This document shows positions 43,587 to 52,032 of a DNA stretch of 64,000 bases, one piece after another. A program made the translations under genes and the position numbers. The stretch spans positions 62,001 through 126,000 of the forward strand of contig JAPSLO010000006.1 of NCBI GenBank assembly GCA_031180725.1, in the 5' to 3' direction. The notes beneath the pieces were generated by a model, which was not told where the DNA came from, ran no database searches, and worked only from the letters and a program-made list of their open reading frames with translations. Source of the DNA: Roseomonas sp. GTDB taxonomy: Bacteria > Pseudomonadota > Alphaproteobacteria > Acetobacterales > Acetobacteraceae. Each line of letters opens with the position of its first letter. Positions within the stretch are counted from its first letter, which is position 1.

Positions 43587-45575
43587 TCAGATCAGCGACG
43601 CCTCGGCTGGCATGTCCACGGGCTGCCACGGGCGGACGCCAGCCTGCCGCAAGGTCTCGGCGACGGCGTCCAGCTCCGCGGCATCGCGGGTGGTGTCGTG
43701 CCACGGACTGCCGGCCTGGCTGCCGCGCGGCACCCAAATCACCGTCTCGTAGCGCGCGCGGGTCAGCAGCACGCGATAGGTGTTGAGGATGTGCCGGCGT
43801 TCCTCGGCATTGTGCACGGCCTGCCAGCGATGGCCGGCGAAGCGGCGGGGCGACCAGGCGCCGCGCCAGGGCAGATCGCCGCCCCAGGCCAGCCCGACTA
43901 CATCCAGCTCCAAGCCCTGGCAGTCATACTCGGTCGCGAAGGTTTCCAGCGCATCGGAGCCCCGGATGTCGGGCCAGCGTTTCAGGAACCAGTCGGCAAT
44001 GTCCTCCGCCTGCACGCCGAGCCCTTCGGCGCGCAGCCGCTTCGCCCCCGCCGAGGCCACCATCCCGGCACGGCGCCGGCCGCGCGCCAGACCGCGCAGC
44101 GCCTTCCGCAAATCGTCCAGGTCCCGGGTCAGCAGGAAGGGTAGGCTGGGCGTGGAATTGGCGATATTGCGCGCGGCGACGACATCGTTGTTGAGCAGAG
44201 CTTCCACCCAGGCGGCGCCGGCGGTGTCGCGCACGCTGCGCACGGGCACGGCCAAGTCCAGCGCATCGTCGCGCTCAAGCCAGGCCGGCCAGCCTTCGGC
44301 CAGGCGCTGCACCGGGTCTTCCGCCTGCACGGCCCGGGCGGCGGCCACGGCCTGCCAAGTGCCGGCGGAGGCGGCGACGCAGGCGCCCCATTCGGCCAAC
44401 CCGGCTTCGCCGGTGTTGATCTCCTGGCCGTTGCCGATCAGGGCGACGACCACGGCCCAGCCGGCATGTCGGCCCATGATCTCCAGCGTATGGGCGGGCT
44501 CGCTCATGGTTAGGCGGGATGGGCGGTTGCGCGTGCCAAGCCGTGCCTTGGCCGCATCCCAGGCGCGCTGCGCCTCGTCGAAGACGATCAGCCTGTCGGG
44601 CGGCGGGCGGCGCGCGGGATCGGTGGCATTGTCCTCCAGGAAGCGGTGCACGTTCTGCAATCGAGCCTTGGCGCGCCGCTCGGCCTCCGCCCGGCCGCAT
44701 TCGCCCCGTGCCACGGCATCCTGCGCCAGTGCCGCACGCAGCACCTCCACCAGCGGCACATTGCCGGTCAGGAAGGCGCTGTCGGGTTGGCCGAAGACGG
44801 CGTTCAGGCCGCAGAGCGTCTTGCCCGCGCCGGGGATGCCGGTGACCACCACCAGGCGCTTGTCGCCCGCCTGCTGCGCGGCGCGGACGGCGCGCGCGAT
44901 GGCGTCGGCGGTGCGTGTCAGGTTGGCGGTATCGGCGCGCGCTGTCGCGATCTCCGCCACGCCGTTGCGGGCGTAGAGCATGGTCGCCGCCTCGATGATG
45001 GTCGGCACGGGGCGATAGGGTGCGTCGAGCCAGGCGGCGCCATCTAGCGGGGTGGTCGGGGCGGGCGCGGCCTGTTGCACCCAGCGCAGGGCCGCGCCCA
45101 GGCTGGCATGGCCGGCGAGCAGCGGGGCCTGCACACCATCCCAGATCAGCGGTGGCTGGGCCGGTGGGCTGAAGGTGGAGTCGCCGGCGACCAGGATGGG
45201 GATGATCGGATGTGCGCGGCTGCCAGCATGGAAGTCGCGCAGATCCAGCGCATAGTCCTCGGCCTCCGCCAGATGGGCGGGCGAGGGCGCGCCGGTCTTG
45301 AACTCGATGGCCAGGATGGCGCGGTCGGTGAGCACCACCGCATCCACGCGCTTCTCCAGCCGCAGCAGATCGTATTCCAGCGCCACTATCCAGGCCGTGC
45401 CGCCGGCTTCCGCCACTGCGTCGCGCAGCCCCGCCACCTGGCACTGCCAGGCGTGCTCCTGCTCCGCCGCGCCCGGCAGCCCGCGTGCCTGCTGGGCAGA
45501 AGCCAGGCGTCCGACGGTATCTGCAATCGCGCGGTCCGAAAGTTCGGCGCCGGTGCAGGCGAACCAGGCTCTCAT
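43587..45575 (-). CDS. DUF2075 family SF1-like helicase/ATPase with PD-(D/E)xK-like N-terminus
   Basis: A 662-residue protein. The N-terminus has a nuclease-like core: Asp78 in RVDAVVLTDRAILAIEFKTG with Glu91 and Lys93 forming the D...ExK pattern. Walker A GIPGAGKT is at 246-253 and Walker B LIVFDEAQRAW at about 329-339. Late helicase motifs are TEYDCQGLELDVVGLAWGG and YRVLLTRARYETVIWVP. DUF2075 proteins resemble Schlafen-type helicases and some occur in defence loci. Here the gene is last in a leftward run with a transporter and acetyltransferase genes, 10 bp after the DMT gene. Its function is unknown. Confidence 0.82.
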   Translation of the reverse strand: MRAWFACTGAELSDRAIADTVGRLASAQQARGLPGAAEQEHAWQCQVAGLRDAVAEAGGTAWIVALEYDLLRLEKRVDAVVLTDRAILAIEFKTGAPSPAHLAEAEDYALDLRDFHAGSRAHPIIPILVAGDSTFSPPAQPPLIWDGVQAPLLAGHASLGAALRWVQQAAPAPTTPLDGAAWLDAPYRPVPTIIEAATMLYARNGVAEIATARADTANLTRTADAIARAVRAAQQAGDKRLVVVTGIPGAGKTLCGLNAVFGQPDSAFLTGNVPLVEVLRAALAQDAVARGECGRAEAERRAKARLQNVHRFLEDNATDPARRPPPDRLIVFDEAQRAWDAAKARLGTRNRPSRLTMSEPAHTLEIMGRHAGWAVVVALIGNGQEINTGEAGLAEWGACVAASAGTWQAVAAARAVQAEDPVQRLAEGWPAWLERDDALDLAVPVRSVRDTAGAAWVEALLNNDVVAARNIANSTPSLPFLLTRDLDDLRKALRGLARGRRRAGMVASAGAKRLRAEGLGVQAEDIADWFLKRWPDIRGSDALETFATEYDCQGLELDVVGLAWGGDLPWRGAWSPRRFAGHRWQAVHNAEERRHILNTYRVLLTRARYETVIWVPRGSQAGSPWHDTTRDAAELDAVAETLRQAGVRPWQPVDMPAEASLI

Positions 45576-45585
45576 GGAGCCCAGT

Positions 45586-46464
45586 CTAGCCGTTGCGCCG
45601 CCGTTCCGGCCAGGTGGCCAGCAGCAGGCTCATCATTAACAGCACGAAGCCTGCGCCATGCACCGGGGTGAAGGGCTCGCCCAGCACGCCCACGGCGACA
45701 GCCGCGGCGGTGGCGGGCAGGAAGGCGGTGAAGACGCCGGCGATCCCCGCCGGCGCGCGCTTCAGCCCCGCATACCACAGCAGCAGGCACAGCACGCTGC
45801 TGGTCAGGCTGTGGAAGACCAGCAGCGCCGAAACGCCGGCCGAGCCCAGCACCGCGATGCTTCCCAGCACCGGTAGACACAAGGGCACCAGCATCAGGAA
45901 GGAGAAGACCTGCATCCAGAGGCTGGCCGTCACCACCGGCACGCGGCCGGCCAGCCGCTTGGCCAGCAGCACATACATCGCCTCGCCGCAGACGCCCGCG
46001 AAGACCAGCAGATTGCCCAGCGCGCTGCCGTGGCCTTCCGCCGCCACCCGCGCCAGCACCAGCGCCCCCATGCCGAAGGCCGCCAGCCCCACCGCCGCCC
46101 ATTGCCGCACCGGCAGCTTCTCGCGCAGCCATAAGGCGCCGCCCACCGCCACCACGGCCGGCAGTGTCGCCAGGATCAGGCCGGCTTCCAGCGCAGTGGT
46201 CAGCCGCAGCCCCGCCAGCAGGGCCAGGTTGTAGAGCGCGGTGCCGAACAGCGCCTGCAGGGCCAGGTTCCACAGCGCCTGGCGGCCCAGCGCGCGGCGC
46301 CCTTCCATGGCGCGCGCCAATGGCCACAGCACCATCACCGCCAGCAGGCAGCGCAGGCCCAGGATCATCGGCACCGGCAGGTTCTCGGCCAGCAGCTTCG
46401 CCACCGCCACATTGGCGCCGACCAGCGCCATGGACAGCGCAAGCTGGGAATAGGCGAGGAACAC
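45586..46464 (-). CDS. DMT superfamily (EamA) transporter
   Basis: A 292-residue inner-membrane protein with ten predicted helices in two EamA repeats, for example LILATLPAVVAVGGALWLRE and AGVFTAFLPATAAAVAVGVL. The start is a GTG at 46464 (VFLAYSQLALSMALVGANVA), five bases after the GNAT stop; the longer upstream frame overlaps the GNAT gene and is not credible. EamA transporters export amino acids, nucleobases or other metabolites; the substrate is unknown. Confidence 0.87.
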   Translation of the reverse strand: MFLAYSQLALSMALVGANVAVAKLLAENLPVPMILGLRCLLAVMVLWPLARAMEGRRALGRQALWNLALQALFGTALYNLALLAGLRLTTALEAGLILATLPAVVAVGGALWLREKLPVRQWAAVGLAAFGMGALVLARVAAEGHGSALGNLLVFAGVCGEAMYVLLAKRLAGRVPVVTASLWMQVFSFLMLVPLCLPVLGSIAVLGSAGVSALLVFHSLTSSVLCLLLWYAGLKRAPAGIAGVFTAFLPATAAAVAVGVLGEPFTPVHGAGFVLLMMSLLLATWPERRRNG

Positions 46465-46469
46465 CGGAT

Positions 46470-46931
46470 CTAGGCGCGAAACGCCTTCTCCACGAAGACG
46501 CTCAGCGGATCGGGCGCATAGCCTTCGAAGGCGGGGATCTCGGTGAAGCCGAAGCGGCGGTAGAGGGCGAGGGCGGGGTGGCTGTGCACGCCCGTCTCCA
46601 GCCGCAGCACGCGCACACCCCGCGCTGCCGCGGTGTCCAGCAGCGCTGCCAGCACCGTCCTGGCCACGCCCCTGCCGCGCGCCGCCGGATCGGTCCACAT
46701 ACGCTTGATCTCCGCCCATGCGCCCTTCAGCACGATGGCGCCGGTGCCGAGCGCCCGGCCTTCCGCATCGCGTGCCACATGGAACAGCACCTCCGGTGCG
46801 CGCAGCGCGCCCAGCAGCAGGTGGTGGTTGCTCTCGGCGGGATAGAGGGATGCGCTATGCGCCTCGCCGGCTTCCAGCATGCGGATGATCTCCGGCTGGG
46901 CGGGATCCTCGATGGCGATGGAGATCGTCAC
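46470..46931 (-). CDS. GNAT family N-acetyltransferase
   Basis: A 153-residue single-domain acetyltransferase with the acetyl-CoA-binding motif A, IKRMWTDPAARGRGVARTVL, and the motif B end ALALYRRFGFTEIPAFEGY. Its start codon is a GTG at 46931 that directly abuts the TAG of the upstream DUF482 gene, so translation is probably coupled. Substrate unknown. Confidence 0.88.
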   Translation of the reverse strand: MTISIAIEDPAQPEIIRMLEAGEAHSASLYPAESNHHLLLGALRAPEVLFHVARDAEGRALGTGAIVLKGAWAEIKRMWTDPAARGRGVARTVLAALLDTAAARGVRVLRLETGVHSHPALALYRRFGFTEIPAFEGYAPDPLSVFVEKAFRA

Positions 46932-48107
46932 CTACTCCTCCTCGCACCTGAAGGGCGAGAGCGTCGCCAGCTCCTCCATCTCCCCCAGCACGGCCGGCCG
47001 CTCATGGTCCAGGAAATTGGCCACCGCCCGGCGCAGCCCCGCATGGCGGATCCAGTGCACGGAGAAGGTCGGCACCGGCAGATAGCCGCGCTGGATCTTG
47101 TGCTCGCCCTGCGCACCCGCTTCCACGCGCGGCAGCCCGTGCGCGATCGCGAAGTCGATGGCGCGGTAGTAGCACAGCTCGAAATGCAGGAAGGGCGCGT
47201 CCACCACCGAGCCCCAGTTGCGGCCGTACAGCGCGTCCTGCCCCAGCAGGTTCAGCGCGCCGGCCACCGGCTCGCCATCCTGCTCGGCCAGCATCAGCAC
47301 CACGCGCTCGCCCAGCGCCTCGCCCAGCAGCGGCCAGAAGCGCGACGTGAGATAGGCGCTGCGGCCCCATTTGCGGTCGGTGGTGGAGCGGTAGAATTTG
47401 TGGAAGGCCGCCCAATAGCGCGGCGTGATCTCATGCCCGCGCAGCGTCTTCAGCACGAAGCCGCTGGCCGCCGCGTCGCGCCGCTCGCGCCGGATCTGCT
47501 TCCGCTTGCGGGAGGAGAGGGCGCCCAGGAAGTCGTCGAAGCTGCCATAGCCGGCGTTGGACCAGTGGAACTGCGTGCCGATGCGCTGCAGCCAGCCCGC
47601 CTCGCCCAGCGCCGTCCATTCGGGCTCCGTGCAGAAGGTGACATGGACCGAGGAGAGGTCGAGCTGCTGGCAGGCCTGCGCCAGCCCCTGGGCCAGCGCC
47701 CCCACCAGCGCCTGCGGGTCTAGGCCGGCATCGGGCCGCGCCAGCAGCCGGGGGCCGGGCACGGGGCTGAAGGGGGCGGCGACCTGAAGCTTCGGGTAGT
47801 AGCGGCCGCCGGCGCGTTCATAGGCGTCGGCCCAGCCATGGTCGAAGACATATTCGCCTTGGCTGTGCGCCTTGGCGTACATCGGCGCGCAGGCCAGCAG
47901 GCGGCCTGCGGCGTCCCGCAGCGCGGCATGCTGCGGCAGCCAGCCGCTGCGCCCGCCGGTGCTGCCACTTTCCTCCAGCGCGGCGAGGAAGGCGTGGCTG
48001 ACGAAGGGATTCGCGCCGCCGGCGCAAGCATCCCAGTCGGCGGCGGGGATCTCCGCCACCGACCGGTGGAGGGTGAGCGAGAATTCGGGAAGGGTGCTGG
48101 GCATCAC
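46932..48107 (-). CDS. DUF482/peptidogalycan-type GNAT-fold protein (COG3146)
   Basis: A 391-residue protein of the FemAB-like GNAT superfamily. Family segments are NPFVSHAFLAALEESGSTGG, MYAKAHSQGEYVFDHGWADA, the basic SRKRKQIRRERRDA and FELCYYRAIDFAIAHGLPRV, followed by GAQGEHKIQRGYLPV. Relatives are predicted to transfer acyl or aminoacyl groups, possibly to cell-wall or lipid acceptors, but the reaction is not established. It sits between the RidA-like and GNAT genes in a leftward operon. Confidence 0.83.
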   Translation of the reverse strand: MMPSTLPEFSLTLHRSVAEIPAADWDACAGGANPFVSHAFLAALEESGSTGGRSGWLPQHAALRDAAGRLLACAPMYAKAHSQGEYVFDHGWADAYERAGGRYYPKLQVAAPFSPVPGPRLLARPDAGLDPQALVGALAQGLAQACQQLDLSSVHVTFCTEPEWTALGEAGWLQRIGTQFHWSNAGYGSFDDFLGALSSRKRKQIRRERRDAAASGFVLKTLRGHEITPRYWAAFHKFYRSTTDRKWGRSAYLTSRFWPLLGEALGERVVLMLAEQDGEPVAGALNLLGQDALYGRNWGSVVDAPFLHFELCYYRAIDFAIAHGLPRVEAGAQGEHKIQRGYLPVPTFSVHWIRHAGLRRAVANFLDHERPAVLGEMEELATLSPFRCEEE

Positions 48108-48135
48108 CCTTCAGCTTGGCTCGCGCGCCCGCGGC

Positions 48136-48846
48136 TCAAGCCTCCGGTGCCTTGCGCCGACCCTTGCCCTTGCCCTGTGTGGCGCGGGCTGCCCGCTTCT
48201 CCTTCCGGGCCTCTCCCTTCTGGCCCTTGGCCGCGCCGCGCGCCGCCCTGCGCTCGGCCCGCTGCTCGGGCGAGAGCGCGGCGCGAGCCGCCTTGCGTTC
48301 CGCCCGCTGTTCCGGCGAGAGGGCGGCGCGCGCCGCGGCCCGGCCGCCCCGCCCGCCGCCGCCAGCCGCCCCGGCCACCGGCGCCAGTTCGAACATGCCT
48401 TCCACCTCCACCGTCGCATTGCCGGGCAGGGAGGGCACGCCGACGGTGGTGCGGGCATGGCGGCCCTTGTCGCCGAAGATCTCCACGCAGAGATCGCTGG
48501 CGCCGTTCATCACCTGGGCATGGCCGTGGAATTCGGGCGGCGCGGCGATGAAGCCGCCGAGCCGCACCACGCGCGCCACGCGGTCCAGGTCGCCGCCGGC
48601 CGCGGCCTTCAGCTGCGCCAGCAGGTTCAGGAAGCAGATGCGTGCGGCCTGCTGCGCCTGTTCCACCGTGGCGGTGACGCCCACCTTGCCGGTCACCGCG
48701 ATCTGGCCATCCACCAGCGGGATCTGGCCGGAGACCACCACCAGGTTCCCGACCACATTGTAGCCGACATAGTTCGCGAGCGGCGCCGCCGGTTCCGGCA
48801 GGGTGAGGCCGAGTTCGGCAAGCTTGGCGTCGATCGTTCCGGGCAT
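48136..48846 (-). CDS. RidA family protein with basic repeat-bearing C-terminal tail
   Basis: The start at ATG 48846 (MPGTIDAKLAELGLTLPEPA) gives 236 residues. Residues 1-155 are a YjgF/YER057c/RidA domain of the longer subfamily (NYVGYNVVGNLVVVSGQIPL; GKVGVTATVEQAQQAARICF). RidA proteins deaminate reactive enamine/imine intermediates. The last ~80 residues are a glycine run and then a Lys/Arg/Ala-rich tail with two tandem copies of RAALSPEQRAERKAA (second copy ends RAA), ending in KGKGRRKAPEA. Such a tail is not part of RidA and could bind nucleic acid or ribosomes (inference). Confidence 0.85.
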   Translation of the reverse strand: MPGTIDAKLAELGLTLPEPAAPLANYVGYNVVGNLVVVSGQIPLVDGQIAVTGKVGVTATVEQAQQAARICFLNLLAQLKAAAGGDLDRVARVVRLGGFIAAPPEFHGHAQVMNGASDLCVEIFGDKGRHARTTVGVPSLPGNATVEVEGMFELAPVAGAAGGGGRGGRAAARAALSPEQRAERKAARAALSPEQRAERRAARGAAKGQKGEARKEKRAARATQGKGKGRRKAPEA

Positions 48847-48997
48847 GGGTATCTCCTTCTCTCCCGGCAATCTGCCGTCGTGGCCGGGCAGGGCTCAGGT
48901 CCAACGGGAGCCGAACCGAGGAAGGCACAGCCGCCGCGAGTCGGGAAGAGGCCGGAACGGGCCAGTGGCCTCCGCTTCCGCCGAAGATGGCGCCGGT

Positions 48998-50548
48998 TCA
49001 GCCCACCAGCCGCAACTGCTTCCGCCGGGCGCGCGGCGCCGGGGCTTCGGGCAGGTCCAGCGGCAGCAGCGGCGCCTGGTCGGCAGGTCGGCCGATGCTG
49101 TCCGGCGCGCAATCCTCCTCCAGCGGGTCCGCCAGGTCGGTGCGGCCGAGATATTCGCGCGCGAGCTTGCGGAAGGCCCAGTCCAGCACGCTGGTCGCCT
49201 GCCGGATGGCGGGGTCGCCTTCCACCGCGCCGGCCGGACCGAAGCGGGTATAGGCATAGGCGTCCACGAAGCTGGCCAGGTCCACCCCGGCGGCCAGGCC
49301 GATGGAGACGGCCTGCATCATCGCGTCCATCAGGCTGCGATAGGCCGCGCCTTCCTTGGTCAGCGCGATGGAGACTTCCATCGGCCGGCCGGCGGCGTCC
49401 TCGGTGGTGCGCAGCACCACGCGGTGGCCGCCCACCGTCACGCGCCATACGCCGCCACCCGGGCGGCCGGATATGGGCTCGGGGCGCGCCGGGAGGGGGG
49501 CGGCCGGACGGGACGGGGCCGACTCGGCCAGCGGCAGGGGCGGCGTCGCGTGCAGGTAGGGCGCCACCGCCTGGGCCATCGCCAGCCAGGCGCTATCCGG
49601 CACCGGGGCCAGCAGGCGCTCCGCCGCCCGCCCGCAGCGAAGGGCGGCACGGGTTGGCACCTCCGTCACCCAGCCCTGACCGTCCGAGGTCAGGCGGGTG
49701 GGGCCGGAGGCCGGGGCGAGGCCGCCACTCTCGGCGCCCAGCAGGCGTTCCACCGCATCCGGCGGGGTCAGCACCACCAGGCCCAGATGGCGCAGGCCGA
49801 AGCTGCCGGCGGCAGCATCCAGCGCGGCGCGGGCGGCAGCGGCCAGGCCGGGCACCGGGGTCTCGCCCGGCGGCGCGGGGGCCAGCAGGCAGACCGGCTC
49901 GCGCGCGCCCAGGCGGTCCGCCAGGCGACCGCTCTCGGCCTCGGCGGCGCCGCGGGTCAGGGCGGCGATGGCGGCGCCCACTGCGCGCGCCTCGGCGCTG
50001 TCATAGGCCAGGCCGAGCCCGGCCAGCAGACCGGCCAGATCGGCGAAGCCCAGCGCCAGGCGCGGCGCCTTCGCGCCGCTCCAGATATCCAGGGCACGAA
50101 TGCCCAAGGCGACGGCGGCGGCATAGCCAGGGGCGTCGAAGCCCCCTTCTGCATCCAGGAAGGCCGGCAGGTTCAGCACGAAGCGGGCGGGGGCCTTCGC
50201 CTCCTGCCGCCACAGCGTGGCACCGGGGGCGCCGCGGCGGGCCAGCAGCAGCGCACGCAATGCCTCGGCGAAGGCGCCGGCCTCGGCGGCATCGGCCAGG
50301 ATGCCCAGCTTGCGCCCGCGCTCCGCCAGAGGGGCGATCCAGGCTTCGGCCAGGCGGGGCAGCAGGACGGGGCCGGCGCCCGGGACCAGCGCGGCGAGCG
50401 CCGCGGCCTCCTCCTCCGTCCAGGCGACGGGCAGGGCGATGGGGCGGGGTGGGGAATCAGGATCGGGTGCGGCGCGGACGCGCCACAAAGAAACGCCTTC
50501 CCAGAGGGTGCCACGCAAGCCCGACATGGGCTGACTTTGCGGCGCCAT
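48998..50548 (-). CDS. TSCPD-domain protein, degenerate homologue of B12-dependent ribonucleotide reductase (NrdJ)
   Basis: A protein of about 516 residues. The C-terminal third is a clear TSCPD domain as found at the end of NrdJ: VGGHRVVLRTTEDAAGRPME, ALTKEGAAYRSLMDAMMQAV, then VDAYAYTRFGPAGAVEG and LDWAFRKLAREYLGRTDLAD. The middle (ALGFADLAGLLAGLGLAYDS) recalls the reductase barrel. The NPCGE active-site cysteine loop is absent and only about four cysteines exist in the whole protein, so it cannot reduce nucleotides. Starts at 50569, 50548 or 50527 are all possible. A regulatory or nucleotide-binding role is inference. Confidence 0.72.
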   Translation of the reverse strand: MAPQSQPMSGLRGTLWEGVSLWRVRAAPDPDSPPRPIALPVAWTEEEAAALAALVPGAGPVLLPRLAEAWIAPLAERGRKLGILADAAEAGAFAEALRALLLARRGAPGATLWRQEAKAPARFVLNLPAFLDAEGGFDAPGYAAAVALGIRALDIWSGAKAPRLALGFADLAGLLAGLGLAYDSAEARAVGAAIAALTRGAAEAESGRLADRLGAREPVCLLAPAPPGETPVPGLAAAARAALDAAAGSFGLRHLGLVVLTPPDAVERLLGAESGGLAPASGPTRLTSDGQGWVTEVPTRAALRCGRAAERLLAPVPDSAWLAMAQAVAPYLHATPPLPLAESAPSRPAAPLPARPEPISGRPGGGVWRVTVGGHRVVLRTTEDAAGRPMEVSIALTKEGAAYRSLMDAMMQAVSIGLAAGVDLASFVDAYAYTRFGPAGAVEGDPAIRQATSVLDWAFRKLAREYLGRTDLADPLEEDCAPDSIGRPADQAPLLPLDLPEAPAPRARRKQLRLVG

Positions 50549-50729
50549 TCGCCCACAGGCAAGCCGCATCTAGGGGTGAATCCCGCCCGGCACCGCAACA
50601 TCCTGTGGACAACCGGCGGCGGGGGCGGCGCTTTTGCGCCCTGCGGGGGGTTGTGCGAGGATGCGGACCCGCGCACATGCGTGGCTGCGGCCACCCTCTC
50701 CCCCGGGTGGCCCGATCGAGGATTGGACT

Positions 50730-51080
50730 ATGTTCGAGCGCCTGGTCGCCAGCCTGTCGGGCCGCAAGGTCGGCACGGACCGCTTCGGCAACACCTACTA
50801 CGAGTCGCGCCGGGACTTCGCCCATTACGGGCGCAAGCGGCGGTGGGTGATCTATGCCGGGACGGCCGAGGCCACCAATGTGCCGCCCGAATGGCATGCC
50901 TGGCTGCATCACACCTCGGACAAGCCGCTGCCGGAGGAGAAGCGCTACCCCTGGCAGGTGGAGCACCGGCCGAACCCGACCGGCACGCCCAAGGCCTATC
51001 GGCCGCTCGGGCACGATTACCAGGGCGGCCAGCGCCGGCTGACCGCCGGCGACTACGAAGCCTGGACGCCGGGCGGCTGA
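50730..51080 (+). CDS. NDUFA12-family complex I accessory protein
   Basis: A 116-residue protein homologous to the NDUFA12/B17.2 subunit of NADH:ubiquinone oxidoreductase, typical of Alphaproteobacteria and mitochondria. Family segments are VGTDRFGNTYYESRRDF, RRWVIYAGTAEATNVPPEWH and AWLHHTSDKPLPEEKRYPWQ. The start ATG 50730 is chosen by homology (MFERLVASLSGRKVG). It precedes mlaD by 188 bp, a neighbourhood seen in many alphaproteobacteria. It would help assemble or stabilise complex I at the inner membrane. Confidence 0.9.
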   Translation: MFERLVASLSGRKVGTDRFGNTYYESRRDFAHYGRKRRWVIYAGTAEATNVPPEWHAWLHHTSDKPLPEEKRYPWQVEHRPNPTGTPKAYRPLGHDYQGGQRRLTAGDYEAWTPGG

Positions 51081-51268
51081 GCCGTGGCCATTGCCGGGCC
51101 GGGCCACGCTGGGGCTGCGATTTCCGGGCGGCCGGGGGCGGCCGTCCAGGGTCGCGAACGCGGCCCCGCCCCAGCGCGTCGGCGCGAAGCCAAGGCCGCG
51201 GACCGGCCCCGTCCGCGTTGCGCTGGGAACCCGGGATGCGGCCGCCCGGCGTTTGAAGGCAACATGAA

Positions 51269-51811
51269 ATGAAGGGCAGATCGTTTGCCGAGATCGCCGC
51301 CGGCGCGGTGGTGCTGGTGGTGGCCGCGGTGTTCCTGGTCTTCGCCGTCACCAATTCCGGCCGTGGCAGCGTCTCCCGCGGCGGGCAGACCCTGACCGCG
51401 CGCTTCGACCGCATCGACGGGCTGGCGCCTGGCGCCGATGTGCGCATCGCCGGGGTGAAGGTGGGCAGCGTAGTGGAGCAGCGGATCGACCCGCAGACCT
51501 TTCTGGCCGTGCTGACGCTGCGCGTGGATGGCGGCCTGCGCCTGCCGGTTGACAGCTCCGCCGAGATCGCCAGCGAGGGGCTGCTGGGTGGCAAATTCGT
51601 CAATATCGTCCCGGGCGGCGAGGAGCGGGTGCTGGCCGATGGCGGCCAGATCACCATCACCCAGTCCTCCATCAGCCTGGAAAGCCTGCTGGGCCGCTTC
51701 ATCTTCTCCATGACCCAGGGGCAGGGCCAGAACGGCGCCGGTGCGGCCGAGCCTGGCGAGGGCGGCGCCAACCAGGGGGGCGCCCAACAGGGCGCGGGAC
51801 CACGGCCATGA
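51269..51811 (+). CDS. mlaD: MlaD-type phospholipid transport substrate-binding protein
   Basis: A 180-residue inner-membrane-anchored periplasmic protein. A transmembrane helix (FAEIAAGAVVLVVAAVFLVF) at residues 6-25 is followed by the MCE domain (FDRIDGLAPGADVRIAGVKV; GLLGGKFVNIVPGG). MlaD is the lipid-binding ring subunit of the Mla system that keeps outer-membrane lipid asymmetry. The Gln/Gly/Ala-rich C-terminus (QGQGQNGAGAAEPGEGG) is a low-complexity tail. The ATP-binding and permease genes are not in the window. Confidence 0.92.
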   Translation: MKGRSFAEIAAGAVVLVVAAVFLVFAVTNSGRGSVSRGGQTLTARFDRIDGLAPGADVRIAGVKVGSVVEQRIDPQTFLAVLTLRVDGGLRLPVDSSAEIASEGLLGGKFVNIVPGGEERVLADGGQITITQSSISLESLLGRFIFSMTQGQGQNGAGAAEPGEGGANQGGAQQGAGPRP

Positions 51812-52032
51812 GCGCACTCGATCCTCCCGCCACCTGGCCGGGCGCCGACGGCAATCCCGTCTCCTGCCGGGAGAAGCTGAAGGTGCTGGCGGAGAACCAT
51901 CGCGAGGCCGCCCAGGTCCTGCGCGATGCCTTCGAGGATGCGGTGCTGATGGGCGTGGACGAGGAGGCGATGCGCCGCATCCTGACGGAACTGGTCGCCG
52001 CCCTGCCCAGCCCGCGGAAGAAGGCGGCCTGA
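51808..52032 (+). CDS. Small hypothetical protein
   Basis: A 74-residue, mostly helical acidic protein (VLAENHREAAQVLRDAFEDA, then LVAALPSPRKKAA). It overlaps mlaD by four bases (ATGA) and the DUF2155 gene by one (TGATG), so it is surely translated as part of that operon. No family recognised. Confidence 0.75.
   Translation: MSALDPPATWPGADGNPVSCREKLKVLAENHREAAQVLRDAFEDAVLMGVDEEAMRRILTELVAALPSPRKKAA

Noticed and set aside
43587-50548. A full defence island around the DUF2075 gene
   Set aside because: Neighbours are RidA, acetyltransferase, DUF482 and DMT exporter genes; no restriction, toxin-antitoxin, CBASS, retron or integrase genes are visible.
50590-50620. DnaA-box-like TGTGGACAA near 50600 as a replication origin
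   Set aside because: A single partial match in a GC-rich promoter region with no cluster of boxes, no AT-rich unwinding element and no dnaA/parAB genes nearby.
47872-50850. 992-codon open frame opposite the RidA and NrdJ-like genes
   Set aside because: It spans several real genes and intergenic DNA on the other strand and consists of Arg/Pro/Gly-rich sequence with no family pattern.
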